DNA from: Arthrobacter sp. ISL-72 | GTDB lineage: Bacteria > Actinomycetota > Actinomycetes > Actinomycetales > Micrococcaceae | Direction: 5' to 3' | Assembly (NCBI RefSeq): GCF_018613755.1 | Contig: NZ_JAGGPP010000035.1 | Coordinates: forward strand, 1 to 50,921 | DNA length: 50,921 bases | Shown: one piece after another, positions 42,000 through 50,058 of the stretch | Layout of the letters: the number at the start of each line of letters is the position of its first letter | How positions within the stretch are numbered: position 1 is the stretch's first letter | Position numbers and translations under genes: made by a program | The notes under the pieces: model-generated | Seen by the model: only the letters and a program-made list of their open reading frames with translations | Databases searched by the model: none | Told to the model about the DNA's origin: nothing

Positions 42000-43150
42000 G
42001 CAAGTCAGACCTCGCCAACCTTGGGGGCGTGCTCGGGGACAACGCCCCCGGCCCGGTGCGCGAACGGGCAGATAATGCCCTCCAAACCCTGAAAACCGGG
42101 CATTATCTGCCCGTTCGGGCTTCCGCAGTAAGCCGGACCGCCCTGCTGGGGTTCGCCGTTGTGGTTCTGTTCGCCGTCAGTGTCCTCCTGGGCAGCTACA
42201 CCGTCACGGTCCCGGACTTCTTCAAGATCCTGTTCGCCCACCTCACCGGCGGCCAGAAAATCCCCGGCGCAAGCTTCATCGTCATGGAAAACAAGCTTCC
42301 CCGGGCTGTGATCGGCACCATGATCGGCACCGCGTTTGGCCTCGCGGGCGCCCTCTTCCAGACAATGCTCCGCAATCCGCTGGCCAGCCCTGATGTCATC
42401 GGCATCAGCTACGGGGCCAGCGCCGCGGCCGTTACCGCAATCGTTGTTTTCGGGGCGTCCGGGGCCGTGGTCTCCGGCTCCGCGCTGGCCGGCGCGCTGG
42501 CGGTCGCCGCCCTGATCTACGCCATCTCCCGGAGCGGGTCGCTGGGGTCCGGCGGCGGAAACCGCGGCAACGCTGCCGGGAGCCGGCTGATCCTGGCCGG
42601 TGTCGGCATCGCCGCATCACTCCACGCAGTAGTGAGCTTCCTGATGACCAGGGCGGACATCCGCACCGCCGCCGATGCCCTGGTGTGGCTTAACGGCTCC
42701 CTCAATTCCGCCAGCTGGGACCGCGCCGGAGTGCTCGTCCTTGCCCTGTTGATCGTCCTCCCGGCCACCGCCGCGCTGGCCGGGCCGCTGCGCATCCTTG
42801 AACTCGGCGACGACGCCGCTGCCGGGCTCGGCATCAGGGTCAGCTTCACCCGGCTGGCCGTGGTGATTGTTGCCGTTGCACTCGCGGCGGTGGCGACGGC
42901 GGCAGCCGGCCCCGTGGCATTCGTCGCCTTCCTGGCCGGTCCCATCGCCCGGCGGTTCACCGGAAAAGCCAGCCTCCCGGCGTCGGCGTTCGTCGGAGCA
43001 CTGATCGTGCTGGTTGCGGACTACTTTGCCGCCAACCTTGCGCCGCTGCTGCTGGACGGCACCGTCCTCCCGGTAGGCGTGGTGACCGGTGCGCTGGGCG
43101 CCCCCTTCCTGCTGTGGCTGCTGGTCACTTCCAACCGAAAGGATGCCTGA
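41996..43150 (+). CDS. FecCD-type iron-siderophore permease 2
   Basis: A 384-residue FecCD permease. The conserved ATPase-contact loop is GALFQTMLRNPLASPDVIGISYGA, with GPVAFVAFLAGPIARR near the C terminus. The GTG at 41996 overlaps the stop of permease 1 and has a GAGGAAAGGGGG ribosome-binding stretch. Like its partner it has a long hydrophilic N-terminal tail (about 45 residues), here encoded by a 20-bp perfect palindrome with a 17-base loop. The element seems to be tolerated because the tail is outside the membrane core. Confidence 0.9.
   Translation: MSKSDLANLGGVLGDNAPGPVRERADNALQTLKTGHYLPVRASAVSRTALLGFAVVVLFAVSVLLGSYTVTVPDFFKILFAHLTGGQKIPGASFIVMENKLPRAVIGTMIGTAFGLAGALFQTMLRNPLASPDVIGISYGASAAAVTAIVVFGASGAVVSGSALAGALAVAALIYAISRSGSLGSGGGNRGNAAGSRLILAGVGIAASLHAVVSFLMTRADIRTAADALVWLNGSLNSASWDRAGVLVLALLIVLPATAALAGPLRILELGDDAAAGLGIRVSFTRLAVVIVAVALAAVATAAAGPVAFVAFLAGPIARRFTGKASLPASAFVGALIVLVADYFAANLAPLLLDGTVLPVGVVTGALGAPFLLWLLVTSNRKDA
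42061..42117 (+). repeat. Palindromic repeat element inside permease 2
   Basis: Perfect 20-bp arms, CGAACGGGCAGATAATGCCC (42061-42080) and its reverse complement (42098-42117), around a 17-base loop. It is translated as ERADNALQ ... HYLPVRAS. The outer part (CGAACGG) and the translated end PVRAS are shared with the element in permease 1, so both belong to one family. Confidence 0.85.
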
Positions 43151-43151
43151 G

Positions 43152-43982
43152 ATGGCTGTACTGCGCGCCGCGGACCTCACCCTTAAATATGCCCAGCGCA
43201 CGGTGGTTGAAGGGCTGCAAGTGGAAATTCCCGAAGGCAAGGTGACCATGATCGTGGGCGCCAACGCCTGCGGCAAGTCCACCCTGCTCCGCGGACTGTC
43301 CCGCCTGTTGAAACCCGCCGCGGGCGCGGTCACCCTGGACGGCAAGGACATCCATGCCCGGCCCGCACGCGAGGTTGCCCGGACCCTGGGCCTCCTGCCC
43401 CAGCACCCCACCGCACCTGACGGCATCACCGTCCGCGACCTGGTGGGCCGGGGCCGGTACCCGCACCAGAACTTCTTCCGAAACTGGTCCTCGGGTGACG
43501 ACCTCGCCGTGCAGCGTGCGCTGGAAGCCACCGAAACGCTGGAACTCGCGGCGCGCAACGTGGACGAACTGTCCGGCGGCCAGCGCCAGCGCGTCTGGAT
43601 CGCCATGGCCCTGGCCCAGGAGACCGGCGTGCTCCTCCTCGACGAACCCACCACCTACCTGGACCTGGCCCACCAGGTGGAAGTGCTGGACCTGATCACC
43701 GACCTCAACCGCAAGCGCGGCACCACGGTGGCCATCGTCCTTCACGACCTGAACCTCGCGGCCCGGTACGCGGACCACGTGATCGCCATGAAGGGCGGCG
43801 CGGTTGTGGCCGAGGGCGCCTCCACCGACGTCGTCACCGAGGACCTGGTCCGGAACGTCTTTGGCCTCGATTCGCGGGTCCTTCCCGATCCCCTTTCCGG
43901 CACGCCCTTGATCATTCCGCTCGGCCGGCACCACATTGTTTTCCCAAAAGCCGAAACCACAACCCTGGAGTTGGTCCCATGA
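43152..43982 (+). CDS. Iron-siderophore ABC transporter ATPase
   Basis: A 276-residue FecE/FepC-type ATPase: Walker A GANACGKST (36-44), Q-loop LLPQHP, signature LSGGQRQR (140-147), Walker B LLLDEPT (161-167) and the H-switch in VLHDLN. The ATG at 43152 is preferred because AAAGGA lies eight bases upstream; an ATG nine bases earlier is too close to that site. It powers the FecCD pair. Its stop overlaps the start of the siderophore-interacting protein (ATGA). Confidence 0.93.
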   Translation: MAVLRAADLTLKYAQRTVVEGLQVEIPEGKVTMIVGANACGKSTLLRGLSRLLKPAAGAVTLDGKDIHARPAREVARTLGLLPQHPTAPDGITVRDLVGRGRYPHQNFFRNWSSGDDLAVQRALEATETLELAARNVDELSGGQRQRVWIAMALAQETGVLLLDEPTTYLDLAHQVEVLDLITDLNRKRGTTVAIVLHDLNLAARYADHVIAMKGGAVVAEGASTDVVTEDLVRNVFGLDSRVLPDPLSGTPLIIPLGRHHIVFPKAETTTLELVP

Positions 43983-45109
43983 CGGCAGTAGACAGCAGTT
44001 CCACTGAGAGCAATGCGGTAGACCTCAGCGAGGCACGCGCACGCCGTGCAAACCCGACCGGTGCCTCTGCGGCGGTTAAGGACCAGCCGGCCACCGAACC
44101 CATGACCCTGGCGTTCGACGTGACTGTTTCCGCCGTGCAGGAGCTCAGTCCCAACTTCCGCCGCATCACCTTTGGCGGCTACTCCCTGCGCGACTTCGGC
44201 GTCCACGGCGGAACCCTGGACCTTCGGGTGAAGCTGATGATCCCGTCCCTGGCCGAGGACGGCACGCCGCTGCCACTCCCGGTGTTCGAAATGGCGCAGA
44301 CCGGCTGGTACCGGGAATGGTTGGCCATGGACCCCGCAACCCGCGGCTCCATGCGGACCTACACCGTCCGGCAGGAGCGGCTGGATGGCGTCTACCCCGA
44401 GATCGATGTCGATTTTGTGATGCACTTCGACTCCGAGGGCAACGGCGGGCCCGCTGCGAACTGGGCGCAGGCCGCCAAACCGGGCGACGCGATCACCATC
44501 ATCGGCCCCAACAACCGGGCCGCGCACTGTGTTACGGCGGAGATCTACTCCGGCATCGAATGGCGTCCGGGTCTCGCCCAGCGCGTGCTGCTCGCAGGCG
44601 ACGAAACCGCCGTGCCCGCCATCGGCGCCATCCTGGAAAGCCTCCCGTCCTACATGAGCGGCCACGCCTTCCTTGAGGTCCCCGAGGCCGGCGACTTCCT
44701 GGACCTGAAGTCGGATGCCGACGTCGAAATCACCTGGCTGGCGCGCGGTGCCTCGATCGGCCGCTCCCGTCCGCACGGCGAACTCCTGCAGGAGGCCGTC
44801 CGCTCCGCCGTTCCCGAGCCGGGCTGGGTGGGCATCAAGGCCGGCTCCGGCGGAGCCGGTCCGGAACCGGAAGACGTGGACGTGGACCAGGAAATCCTCT
44901 GGGAGACGCCCGCAAGGATGGAAACCGCTGCCATCGCCGCCACGAAAAACCCCCGCATGCCGGCGGGAGCCATGCCCTTCTACGCCTGGATCGCCGGCGA
45001 AGCGGGAGTCATCAAGGAGATGCGCCGGTACCTGGTGCGCGACGTCGGGATCGACCGCAAGCAGGTCGCCTTCATGGGTTACTGGCGGCAGGGCAAGGCC
45101 GAGCTCTAG
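43979..45109 (+). CDS. Siderophore-interacting protein (ferric-siderophore reductase, ViuB/SIP type)
   Basis: A 376-residue flavoprotein that releases iron from imported ferric siderophore by reduction in the cytoplasm. It has the FAD-binding RTYTVR (126-131), the NAD(P)H-type AGDETAVPAIGAILE, and the C-terminal FMGYWRQGKAE characteristic of the SIP family. An N-terminal ~40-residue hydrophilic extension and an acidic insertion (PEPEDVDVDQE) near the C-terminal region are additions to the core. It is the last gene of the operon. Confidence 0.92.
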   Translation: MTAVDSSSTESNAVDLSEARARRANPTGASAAVKDQPATEPMTLAFDVTVSAVQELSPNFRRITFGGYSLRDFGVHGGTLDLRVKLMIPSLAEDGTPLPLPVFEMAQTGWYREWLAMDPATRGSMRTYTVRQERLDGVYPEIDVDFVMHFDSEGNGGPAANWAQAAKPGDAITIIGPNNRAAHCVTAEIYSGIEWRPGLAQRVLLAGDETAVPAIGAILESLPSYMSGHAFLEVPEAGDFLDLKSDADVEITWLARGASIGRSRPHGELLQEAVRSAVPEPGWVGIKAGSGGAGPEPEDVDVDQEILWETPARMETAAIAATKNPRMPAGAMPFYAWIAGEAGVIKEMRRYLVRDVGIDRKQVAFMGYWRQGKAEL

Positions 45110-45167
45110 CGCCTACCGTTAACCCTGTTGTTCCCTGGCGGCTTTTTGGCGTGGCTAGTGTGCCGGG

Positions 45168-46019
45168 GTGGGTTCTTTTCCTTTGCTGCCGGACAGGAAA
45201 GGGCGACGGCGGTTTGTTGCCTTGGGGGATTCGTTCACCGAGGGCGTGGGCGACCGGAGCAAGCGGCTCCCTAACGGGGTGCGCGGCTGGGCTGACCGGG
45301 TGTCCGAGAAACTGGCCAAGGCCGAGCCGGGCTGGGAGTACGCCAACCTTGCCATCCGGAGCAAAAGGCTTCGCCACATCATCGACGAGCAGCTGGAGCC
45401 GGCGCTGGCCATGGAACCGACACTCGTGACCCTGTATGCCGGCGGCAACGACATCCTTGATTTCGGCACCGACATGGACGCACTCATGTCCGATTATGAA
45501 ACCCTGGTGTCCCGGCTCGCCGCGACGGGAGCTACCGTCGTGCTGTTCACCGGTTTCGACGTCAAGGTGTCCGCCGTCCTGGAACCACTGAAGAAACGCA
45601 ACGCCGCCTACAATCGCCGCGTCCGGGAAATCGCGGCCAGGTACAACGCGGTGCTGGTGGATTACTGGGCATTCGACGCGTTCCACGACCGCCGGCTGTG
45701 GGATTCCGACCGGCTGCACATGTCCAAGGCAGGGCACAAATACCTCGCCGCCCAAGTCCTGGACCATTTGGATGTGCCGCACAAGATCAGCCCGCTGGAG
45801 TGGGAACCGCCGGCCAGGCTGAGCCTGCGGGAGTGGGAACAGCGCCAGCGGCGCTGGGTGCACGACTGGGTGTTGCCGCTCTTTGGCCGGAAGCTGCGCG
45901 GCGTCACGCTGGGGGACAGATTGAGCCCGCGTTGGCCTGAGCCGGTGAAAGTGCCGCGGAAGGGCGGACTGAAAAAACTCGTCGAGAAGGCGCCGGAGGG
46001 GGCCCGGAAGAAAAGCTAG
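45168..46019 (+). CDS. SGNH/GDSL hydrolase
   Basis: A 283-residue cytoplasmic esterase-type protein with the complete SGNH set: GDSFTEG (Ser22), a Gly in the NGVRGWADR block, AGGND (Asn94) and DRLHMSKAGH (Asp181/His184). It lacks a signal peptide. Its C-terminal ~70 residues (LREWEQRQRRWVHDWVLPL and a basic tail) extend beyond the fold. It is paralogous to the gene at 47571-48332. The start is GTG without a clear Shine-Dalgarno sequence; a CTAG element nine bases upstream hints at a leaderless mRNA. The acyl substrate is unknown. Confidence 0.87.
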   Translation: MGSFPLLPDRKGRRRFVALGDSFTEGVGDRSKRLPNGVRGWADRVSEKLAKAEPGWEYANLAIRSKRLRHIIDEQLEPALAMEPTLVTLYAGGNDILDFGTDMDALMSDYETLVSRLAATGATVVLFTGFDVKVSAVLEPLKKRNAAYNRRVREIAARYNAVLVDYWAFDAFHDRRLWDSDRLHMSKAGHKYLAAQVLDHLDVPHKISPLEWEPPARLSLREWEQRQRRWVHDWVLPLFGRKLRGVTLGDRLSPRWPEPVKVPRKGGLKKLVEKAPEGARKKS

Positions 46020-46303
46020 CTATCCAGGAGGTTTTCGAAACCGGGAGCCACCCTGCCGGCGTGGAACTCCTCGACGTCGAACTCCGCCACGCCGTTCGTA
46101 TAAAACGGGTCCTTGACCAGCGACGCGTCCAGGCTGGCGCGGTCCGCGTTGGACAGGAGCAGCGCGCCGGTGCGGGGGATCTTCCGGCCCGCCACAATGA
46201 AGATGCCCTGCTCGAAAGCGTCCTGCAGCCACTCAACGTGTGCCTTCAGATGGAAATCGACGATCTCTTCGGGAACTTTGTAGGTCAGGGAGACAACGTA
46301 CAT
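46016..46303 (-). CDS. YciI-family protein
   Basis: A 95-residue ferredoxin-like (dimeric alpha-beta barrel) protein with the YciI pattern: YVVSLTYKVP, a His in FHLKAHVEWLQ, GIFIVAGRKIP, and DPFYTNGVAEFDVEEF. Family members are small enzymes or ligand binders, often of unclear function; the conserved Asp-His pair is presumed catalytic. Its stop codon and that of the convergent SGNH gene share a CTAG, so the two coding regions overlap by four bases. Confidence 0.85.
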   Translation of the reverse strand: MYVVSLTYKVPEEIVDFHLKAHVEWLQDAFEQGIFIVAGRKIPRTGALLLSNADRASLDASLVKDPFYTNGVAEFDVEEFHAGRVAPGFENLLDS

Positions 46304-46320
46304 GCGGCCAGCCTACCGGC

Positions 46321-46953
46321 TCACGGAAGCAGCTTGAGCGCACTGTTCCAGTTGTAGTCCGGGTGGGCGCTGCTGACCTGGAGCCCCACGACGAGGATCA
46401 TGAAGGATTCAAGCTCCCGTGCGCGGCGCAGGGGCCCCACGTCAAGGGCGCGCAGACCGGAATCGCTGATGAAGCTGGCGACTGCCGCTTTGGCAGCTGC
46501 AGAATCCCCGGCCAGTAGGACGTCCAGCGTCTCCCCGGCCACCTCGCCCGCTGCCAGTGTGGCCGCGAAGACCGTGTTGAAGCCTTTGACCACGTTCGCT
46601 CCCGGAACGAGCGACTGGATCTCCTCCGCCGCGGAGCTTCCCGCGGGCACGGTCAGGGAGTCGAACGTGTCCGTGTTCACGGGGTTGCAGACGTCCAGCA
46701 CCGTCTTGCCGTTGAGGGCCTCCCCGTACCTGCCGGCGATTTCCCTGGACACGTCGAAATGGGTGGCGAGGACAACGATGCTGCCCTCTATCTCCTGTCC
46801 GGTGGTCCCGGTGGTCGCGTTCGTTTTTGAGGCCAGTTCGGACGCGGCCACGGCGTCGCGGCTCAGGATCTGGATGCTGCGGCCGGCACTGGCAGCCCGG
46901 GCGGCGATTGCTGCCCCCATGTTGCCCGTACCGATGATCGTGATGTCAGTCAT
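46321..46953 (-). CDS. NADPH-dependent F420 reductase-like NAD(P)-binding protein
   Basis: A 210-residue protein with a Rossmann motif IIGTGNMGAAIA (5-16) and the fold of the F420H2:NADP oxidoreductase family (LDVCNPV, NVVKGFNTVFA, LLAGDSAAAKAAV). Many such proteins are not tied to F420, and no cofactor-specific signature can be confirmed by eye. It is transcribed toward the YciI gene, with only 17 bases between, and divergently from a MarR regulator 71 bases away, which probably controls it. Confidence 0.8.
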   Translation of the reverse strand: MTDITIIGTGNMGAAIAARAASAGRSIQILSRDAVAASELASKTNATTGTTGQEIEGSIVVLATHFDVSREIAGRYGEALNGKTVLDVCNPVNTDTFDSLTVPAGSSAAEEIQSLVPGANVVKGFNTVFAATLAAGEVAGETLDVLLAGDSAAAKAAVASFISDSGLRALDVGPLRRARELESFMILVVGLQVSSAHPDYNWNSALKLLP

Positions 46954-47024
46954 GATGCCTGCTTTGATCGGGGCGCCCCTTCAGGGCTTGAACCGTCAAT
47001 GATTTTTTCTCCTAGGATGGTTCC

Positions 47025-47504
47025 ATGACTGAACCGCGCTGGCTCAACGCCGACGAACGCCGTGCCTGGCTCGCCCAGCTCAGCATCAACACCTTGTTGC
47101 CGGCAGCGCTGGACACCAAGCTGCACGCCGCGGGCAAATTGTCGCTCTTCGACTACAACGTACTCGCCATGCTCTCCGAAGCGGAAGGGCGTTTCCTGCC
47201 CATGAGCGAACTCGCCGCCCGGACCAGTGCGTCGCTGTCGCGGTTGTCGCACGTGGTCACCAAGCTTCAGACCCGCGGGTGGGTGGAACGCCGTCCGCAA
47301 CCGCGCGATGCGCGTGTCACCACGGCGCACCTGACGGACGCCGGCATGGCCACCATCGTGGAACTCGCGCCAGGTCACGTGGAAGCCGTCCGCTCCCTGT
47401 TCCTTGATGCCCTGTCCGAGCGCGACGTCGCGGACCTGGCCCGCATCGGCGAGAAAATCGTGGGGCGTTTGGACGCTGATCACTGGATCCTGCGCGAGTC
47501 CTGA
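47025..47504 (+). CDS. MarR-family transcriptional regulator
   Basis: A 159-residue winged-helix regulator. FDYNVLAMLSEA, MSELAARTSASLSRLSHVVTKLQTRGWVERR (recognition helix) and a DARVTTAHLTDAG wing follow the MarR pattern. The divergent position relative to the F420-reductase-like gene makes that gene and the adjoining yciI the likely targets. No cysteine-based redox switch is present, so a small ligand is more likely. Confidence 0.88.
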   Translation: MTEPRWLNADERRAWLAQLSINTLLPAALDTKLHAAGKLSLFDYNVLAMLSEAEGRFLPMSELAARTSASLSRLSHVVTKLQTRGWVERRPQPRDARVTTAHLTDAGMATIVELAPGHVEAVRSLFLDALSERDVADLARIGEKIVGRLDADHWILRES

Positions 47505-47570
47505 CCGGACTGCCCCGGGCCCGGAACCGCGGCTTTTGTTGCTCCCGGCAACGGGTGGCAAACTAGCGCT

Positions 47571-48332
47571 ATGGATTTCGCTGCCCGCTACGTAGCCCTG
47601 GGAGATTCGTTTACGGAAGGCCTTGGCGACGACGAACCGGCGCGTCCCAATGGTGTCCGCGGCTGGGCCGACCGCGTGGCTGAGCAGCTCGGTGCGGCTG
47701 ACCCTTCCTTTGGCTACGCCAACCTCGCCATCCGCGGCAGGAAGCTGCGCCAGATCATGGCCGAGCAGGTGGACGCCGCCGTCGAACTTAAACCGACTCT
47801 GGTGACCATTTATGCGGGGGCCAACGACATCTTCCGTCCCAAAATCGATATTGACGGACTTTTGGAGGAGTACGACGCCGGCATCCGCAAGTTGAGTGCT
47901 ACCGGCGCCAAAGTGGTGATGTTCACGGGCTTCGACGCCCGCGGTTCCAAGGTCTTCGGCACGATGCGCGGCCGCACCGCCATCTACAACGAGCTGGTCC
48001 GGGGCATCGCGGGCGACCACGGCGCCCTTCTGGTGGACTACTGGCGCTTCAGCGAATACTACGACTGGGGCATGTGGGCCAAGGACCGGATGCACATGTC
48101 CGCCGCCGGCCACGCGAACATGGCGAAAAGGGTCCTGACAGTCCTCGAGCACGATCACTCCATCGAAGTGCCGCCCATGACCCCCGTTCCGGAGCTCAGC
48201 CGGGCCGAAGCCATCCGGGCGAATGCCCGCTGGGTGCGCGAGCACGCCGGACCATGGGTGATGCGGCGGGTCACGGGGAGGTCCTCGGGCGACGGCCTCG
48301 AGCCGCGGTACAGCCGGCTCACCCGGATCTGA
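47571..48332 (+). CDS. SGNH/GDSL hydrolase
   Basis: A 253-residue SGNH hydrolase: GDSFTEG (Ser13), AGAND (Asn85) and DRMHMSAAGH (Asp172/His175). Long stretches match the paralogue at 45168-46019 (NGVRGWADRV, YANLAIR, VMFTGFD, LLVDYW), so the pair arose by duplication. There is no signal peptide. The ATG has no Shine-Dalgarno sequence, and an AAACTAGC -10-like element five bases upstream suggests leaderless translation. Confidence 0.87.
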   Translation: MDFAARYVALGDSFTEGLGDDEPARPNGVRGWADRVAEQLGAADPSFGYANLAIRGRKLRQIMAEQVDAAVELKPTLVTIYAGANDIFRPKIDIDGLLEEYDAGIRKLSATGAKVVMFTGFDARGSKVFGTMRGRTAIYNELVRGIAGDHGALLVDYWRFSEYYDWGMWAKDRMHMSAAGHANMAKRVLTVLEHDHSIEVPPMTPVPELSRAEAIRANARWVREHAGPWVMRRVTGRSSGDGLEPRYSRLTRI

Positions 48333-48383
48333 CTTTCCCCGGAATCCGCCTCGGCGCCTACCGCCGAAACTTGCGTGGCGCCT

Positions 48384-48521
48384 ACCGCGAAAGCCAGGCG
48401 TTGCGAGGATTTCGCCGGCGGGGCGCACGGCCAGTACCTCGATGTCCCATCCGTCCGCCGCCCGGTCCAACATGGGCAGTCCGCCGGCCACGATCGCCGT
48501 CGCCAGCGCGTCCGCCGTCAT
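48384..48521 (-). pseudogene. ApbE (FAD:protein FMN transferase) C-terminal remnant
   Basis: From a minus-strand ATG, about 46 codons read like the end of ApbE: the MTADALATAI motif (a metal-binding T-x-D-A-L-A-T region), then DGWDIEVLAV and a final strand. The N-terminal ~230 residues are missing and are replaced by ferric-reductase-like sequence in another frame. The native stop is also gone, where a GGTAGGCGCC repeat begins. ApbE attaches FMN to redox proteins and commonly neighbours ferric-reductase-like genes, so the two fragments come from one locus. Confidence 0.65.
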
Positions 48522-49272
48522 ACCGGGCGGAGCAGGCGCCGGTCAGGTGGAACAGCGTGGCACCCCGGCTCTTTGCAAGTGCCAGGATTTCGGAACCGAG
48601 GTGGAGCTCCTGTTCAGTGCGGCCCCGGGTCCGGGCCGCGCTGCTGAAGATGCCGTACGGCCCGGCCACCGCGACCTTCGTTCCGGCCTTCAGCGCGCCG
48701 GTTGCGATGCACACTGCCAGCCAGTACCAGCGCTGCCACGTCCCTACGGCGAACAAGCCGCCCACGCTGAACTGGTGGGGCAGCGAGGTTGCGACGGCGG
48801 CACACGTCAGCAGGTGCACCGCGTACCAGAACTCGTACGGAAAGCGCCGGCGGACAGCGACCAGCGACGTCACCACCACGGCGATAAAGAGAGCCATGGA
48901 AATGTAGGCCAGCCACATGTCCGGCACGAGCACCCACAGGGACACCGCTTCGCTGAGGGGATCCAGCCCCTCGGCCATGCCATAACCCACGGCGATGAGG
49001 ATTCCGTGCGCCAACAGGAGGTAGAGCGACGGTTTTCCGAGCTTCCGGTGGAATTCCAGGGCGCGGTCGTGGCCGACGGTCTGGTGAATGACCGGAAGGC
49101 GTGCCGCCAGCAGCAGCATCAAAAGGACAAGGTCCATGCCGGCCAGTCCCGCCACGATGCCCAACGCGGTGAAGGCTCCGGTGAGTGTCGAGAATCCTCT
49201 CGCGCCGCCGTCGGCCAGCCACAAGGCCACTGCAGCGGCAACGGAAGCCCAGCCCGCCGTCGGCTTATACAC
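48522..49272 (-). pseudogene. Ferric-reductase-like transmembrane flavoprotein, deletion-ridden remnant
   Basis: The N-terminal part is an intact-looking ferric reductase-like membrane domain: about six helices, with His residues in VIHQTVGH, LLLAHGIL, YAVHLLTC and SLPHQF placed as heme ligands. The FAD-binding beta barrel that should follow is absent: after the last helix the sequence jumps to KVAVAGPYGIFSS. It then jumps to RTEQELHLGSEILALAKSRGA, without the NADP-binding G-x-G-x-G part. Two internal deletions, and fusion to the ApbE fragment, leave no functional reductase. Confidence 0.72.
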
Positions 49273-49649
49273 CCACAGAGGGCAAAGGCAGCTACCCGAT
49301 TCGCCTTTAATTAGTCAAGCTCGTAGACTTGGTAGGCGCTAGGTGGCGCGGAGCGTGTGCAATTGCTCCGGTTGGCGGGATCTGTCCTCTATATGACAGT
49401 CCTCAAGGCCGGTAGTTAGGGGCTCAAGTTGCGTGCACTCCTGTATTCGCCCAGCATCCCGGTACGTCGCAGTGGATTCCTCTGCCCGGTACTCGTGGCC
49501 CACCATGTTCTCCCGCAGTGCGGAAACAGCCGGCTTTCGTCAGCTGTCCACGCCTGACGCCGGGCATGTGAAGCTGGATGCGGACGCTGCCTGCCGCACG
49601 GTACGCGGAACTCTGCGGACCGTTTCATTTATTCATGAGGAGAGTCGTC
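49273..49649. other. Intergenic region upstream of rpmB
   Basis: No gene is supported. It contains one inverted copy of the GCGCCTACC repeat (49331-49340) and should hold the promoter of the ribosomal-protein operon. No convincing Zur-box palindrome was found, although such a box is expected if these zinc-independent paralogues were zinc-regulated. Confidence 0.4.
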
Positions 49650-49886
49650 ATGGCAGCACACTGCCAGGTGACCGGAGCCGAGCCGGGCTTTGGACACAGC
49701 ATTTCGCACTCGCACCGCCGCAACAAGCGTCGGTTCGACCCGAACATCCAGAAGAAGCGCTACTGGGTTCCTTCCCTGCGCCGTAATGTCACTCTGCAGG
49801 TCTCTGCAAAGGGCATCAAGACCATTGACGTACGTGGCATCGACGTTGTCGTAGCCGCCATCCTGGCACGAGGAGTGAAGCTCTAG
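49650..49886 (+). CDS. rpmB: 50S ribosomal protein L28 (zinc-independent form)
   Basis: A 78-residue L28 with the conserved GFGHSISHSHRRNKRRFDPN block and VSAKGIKTID. Only one cysteine is present near the N terminus (HCQVTG), where zinc-binding L28 has CxxC, so this is the C-minus form. GAGGAGAG precedes the ATG. Its TAG stop overlaps the GTG of rpmG by one base. Confidence 0.95.
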   Translation: MAAHCQVTGAEPGFGHSISHSHRRNKRRFDPNIQKKRYWVPSLRRNVTLQVSAKGIKTIDVRGIDVVVAAILARGVKL

Positions 49887-50053
49887 TGGCAAAGGACAAG
49901 GACGTACGTCCGATCATCAAGCTCAAGTCGACCGCTGGCACGGGTTACACCTACGTCACGCGCAAGAACCGTCGTAACGACCCGGACCGCATGGTTCTGA
50001 AGAAGTACGACCCCCGCATCCGTAAGCACGTCGAATTCCGAGAGGAGCGCTAA
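49886..50053 (+). CDS. rpmG: 50S ribosomal protein L33 (zinc-independent form)
   Basis: A 55-residue L33: starts MAKDKDVRPIIKLKSTAGTG, has YVTRKNRRNDPDRM and ends KHVEFREER. It contains no cysteine, so the zinc ribbon of other L33 proteins is absent. The GTG start overlaps the rpmB stop (TAGTG) and is translationally coupled to it. The gene is easily missed by length cut-offs. Confidence 0.95.
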   Translation: MAKDKDVRPIIKLKSTAGTGYTYVTRKNRRNDPDRMVLKKYDPRIRKHVEFREER

Positions 50054-50058
50054 GCACT

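Noticed and set aside
46950..48521. A 523-codon minus-strand open frame across the SGNH and MarR genes
   Set aside because: Only the first ~46 codons (ApbE remnant) resemble a protein; the rest is antisense to well-supported plus-strand genes.
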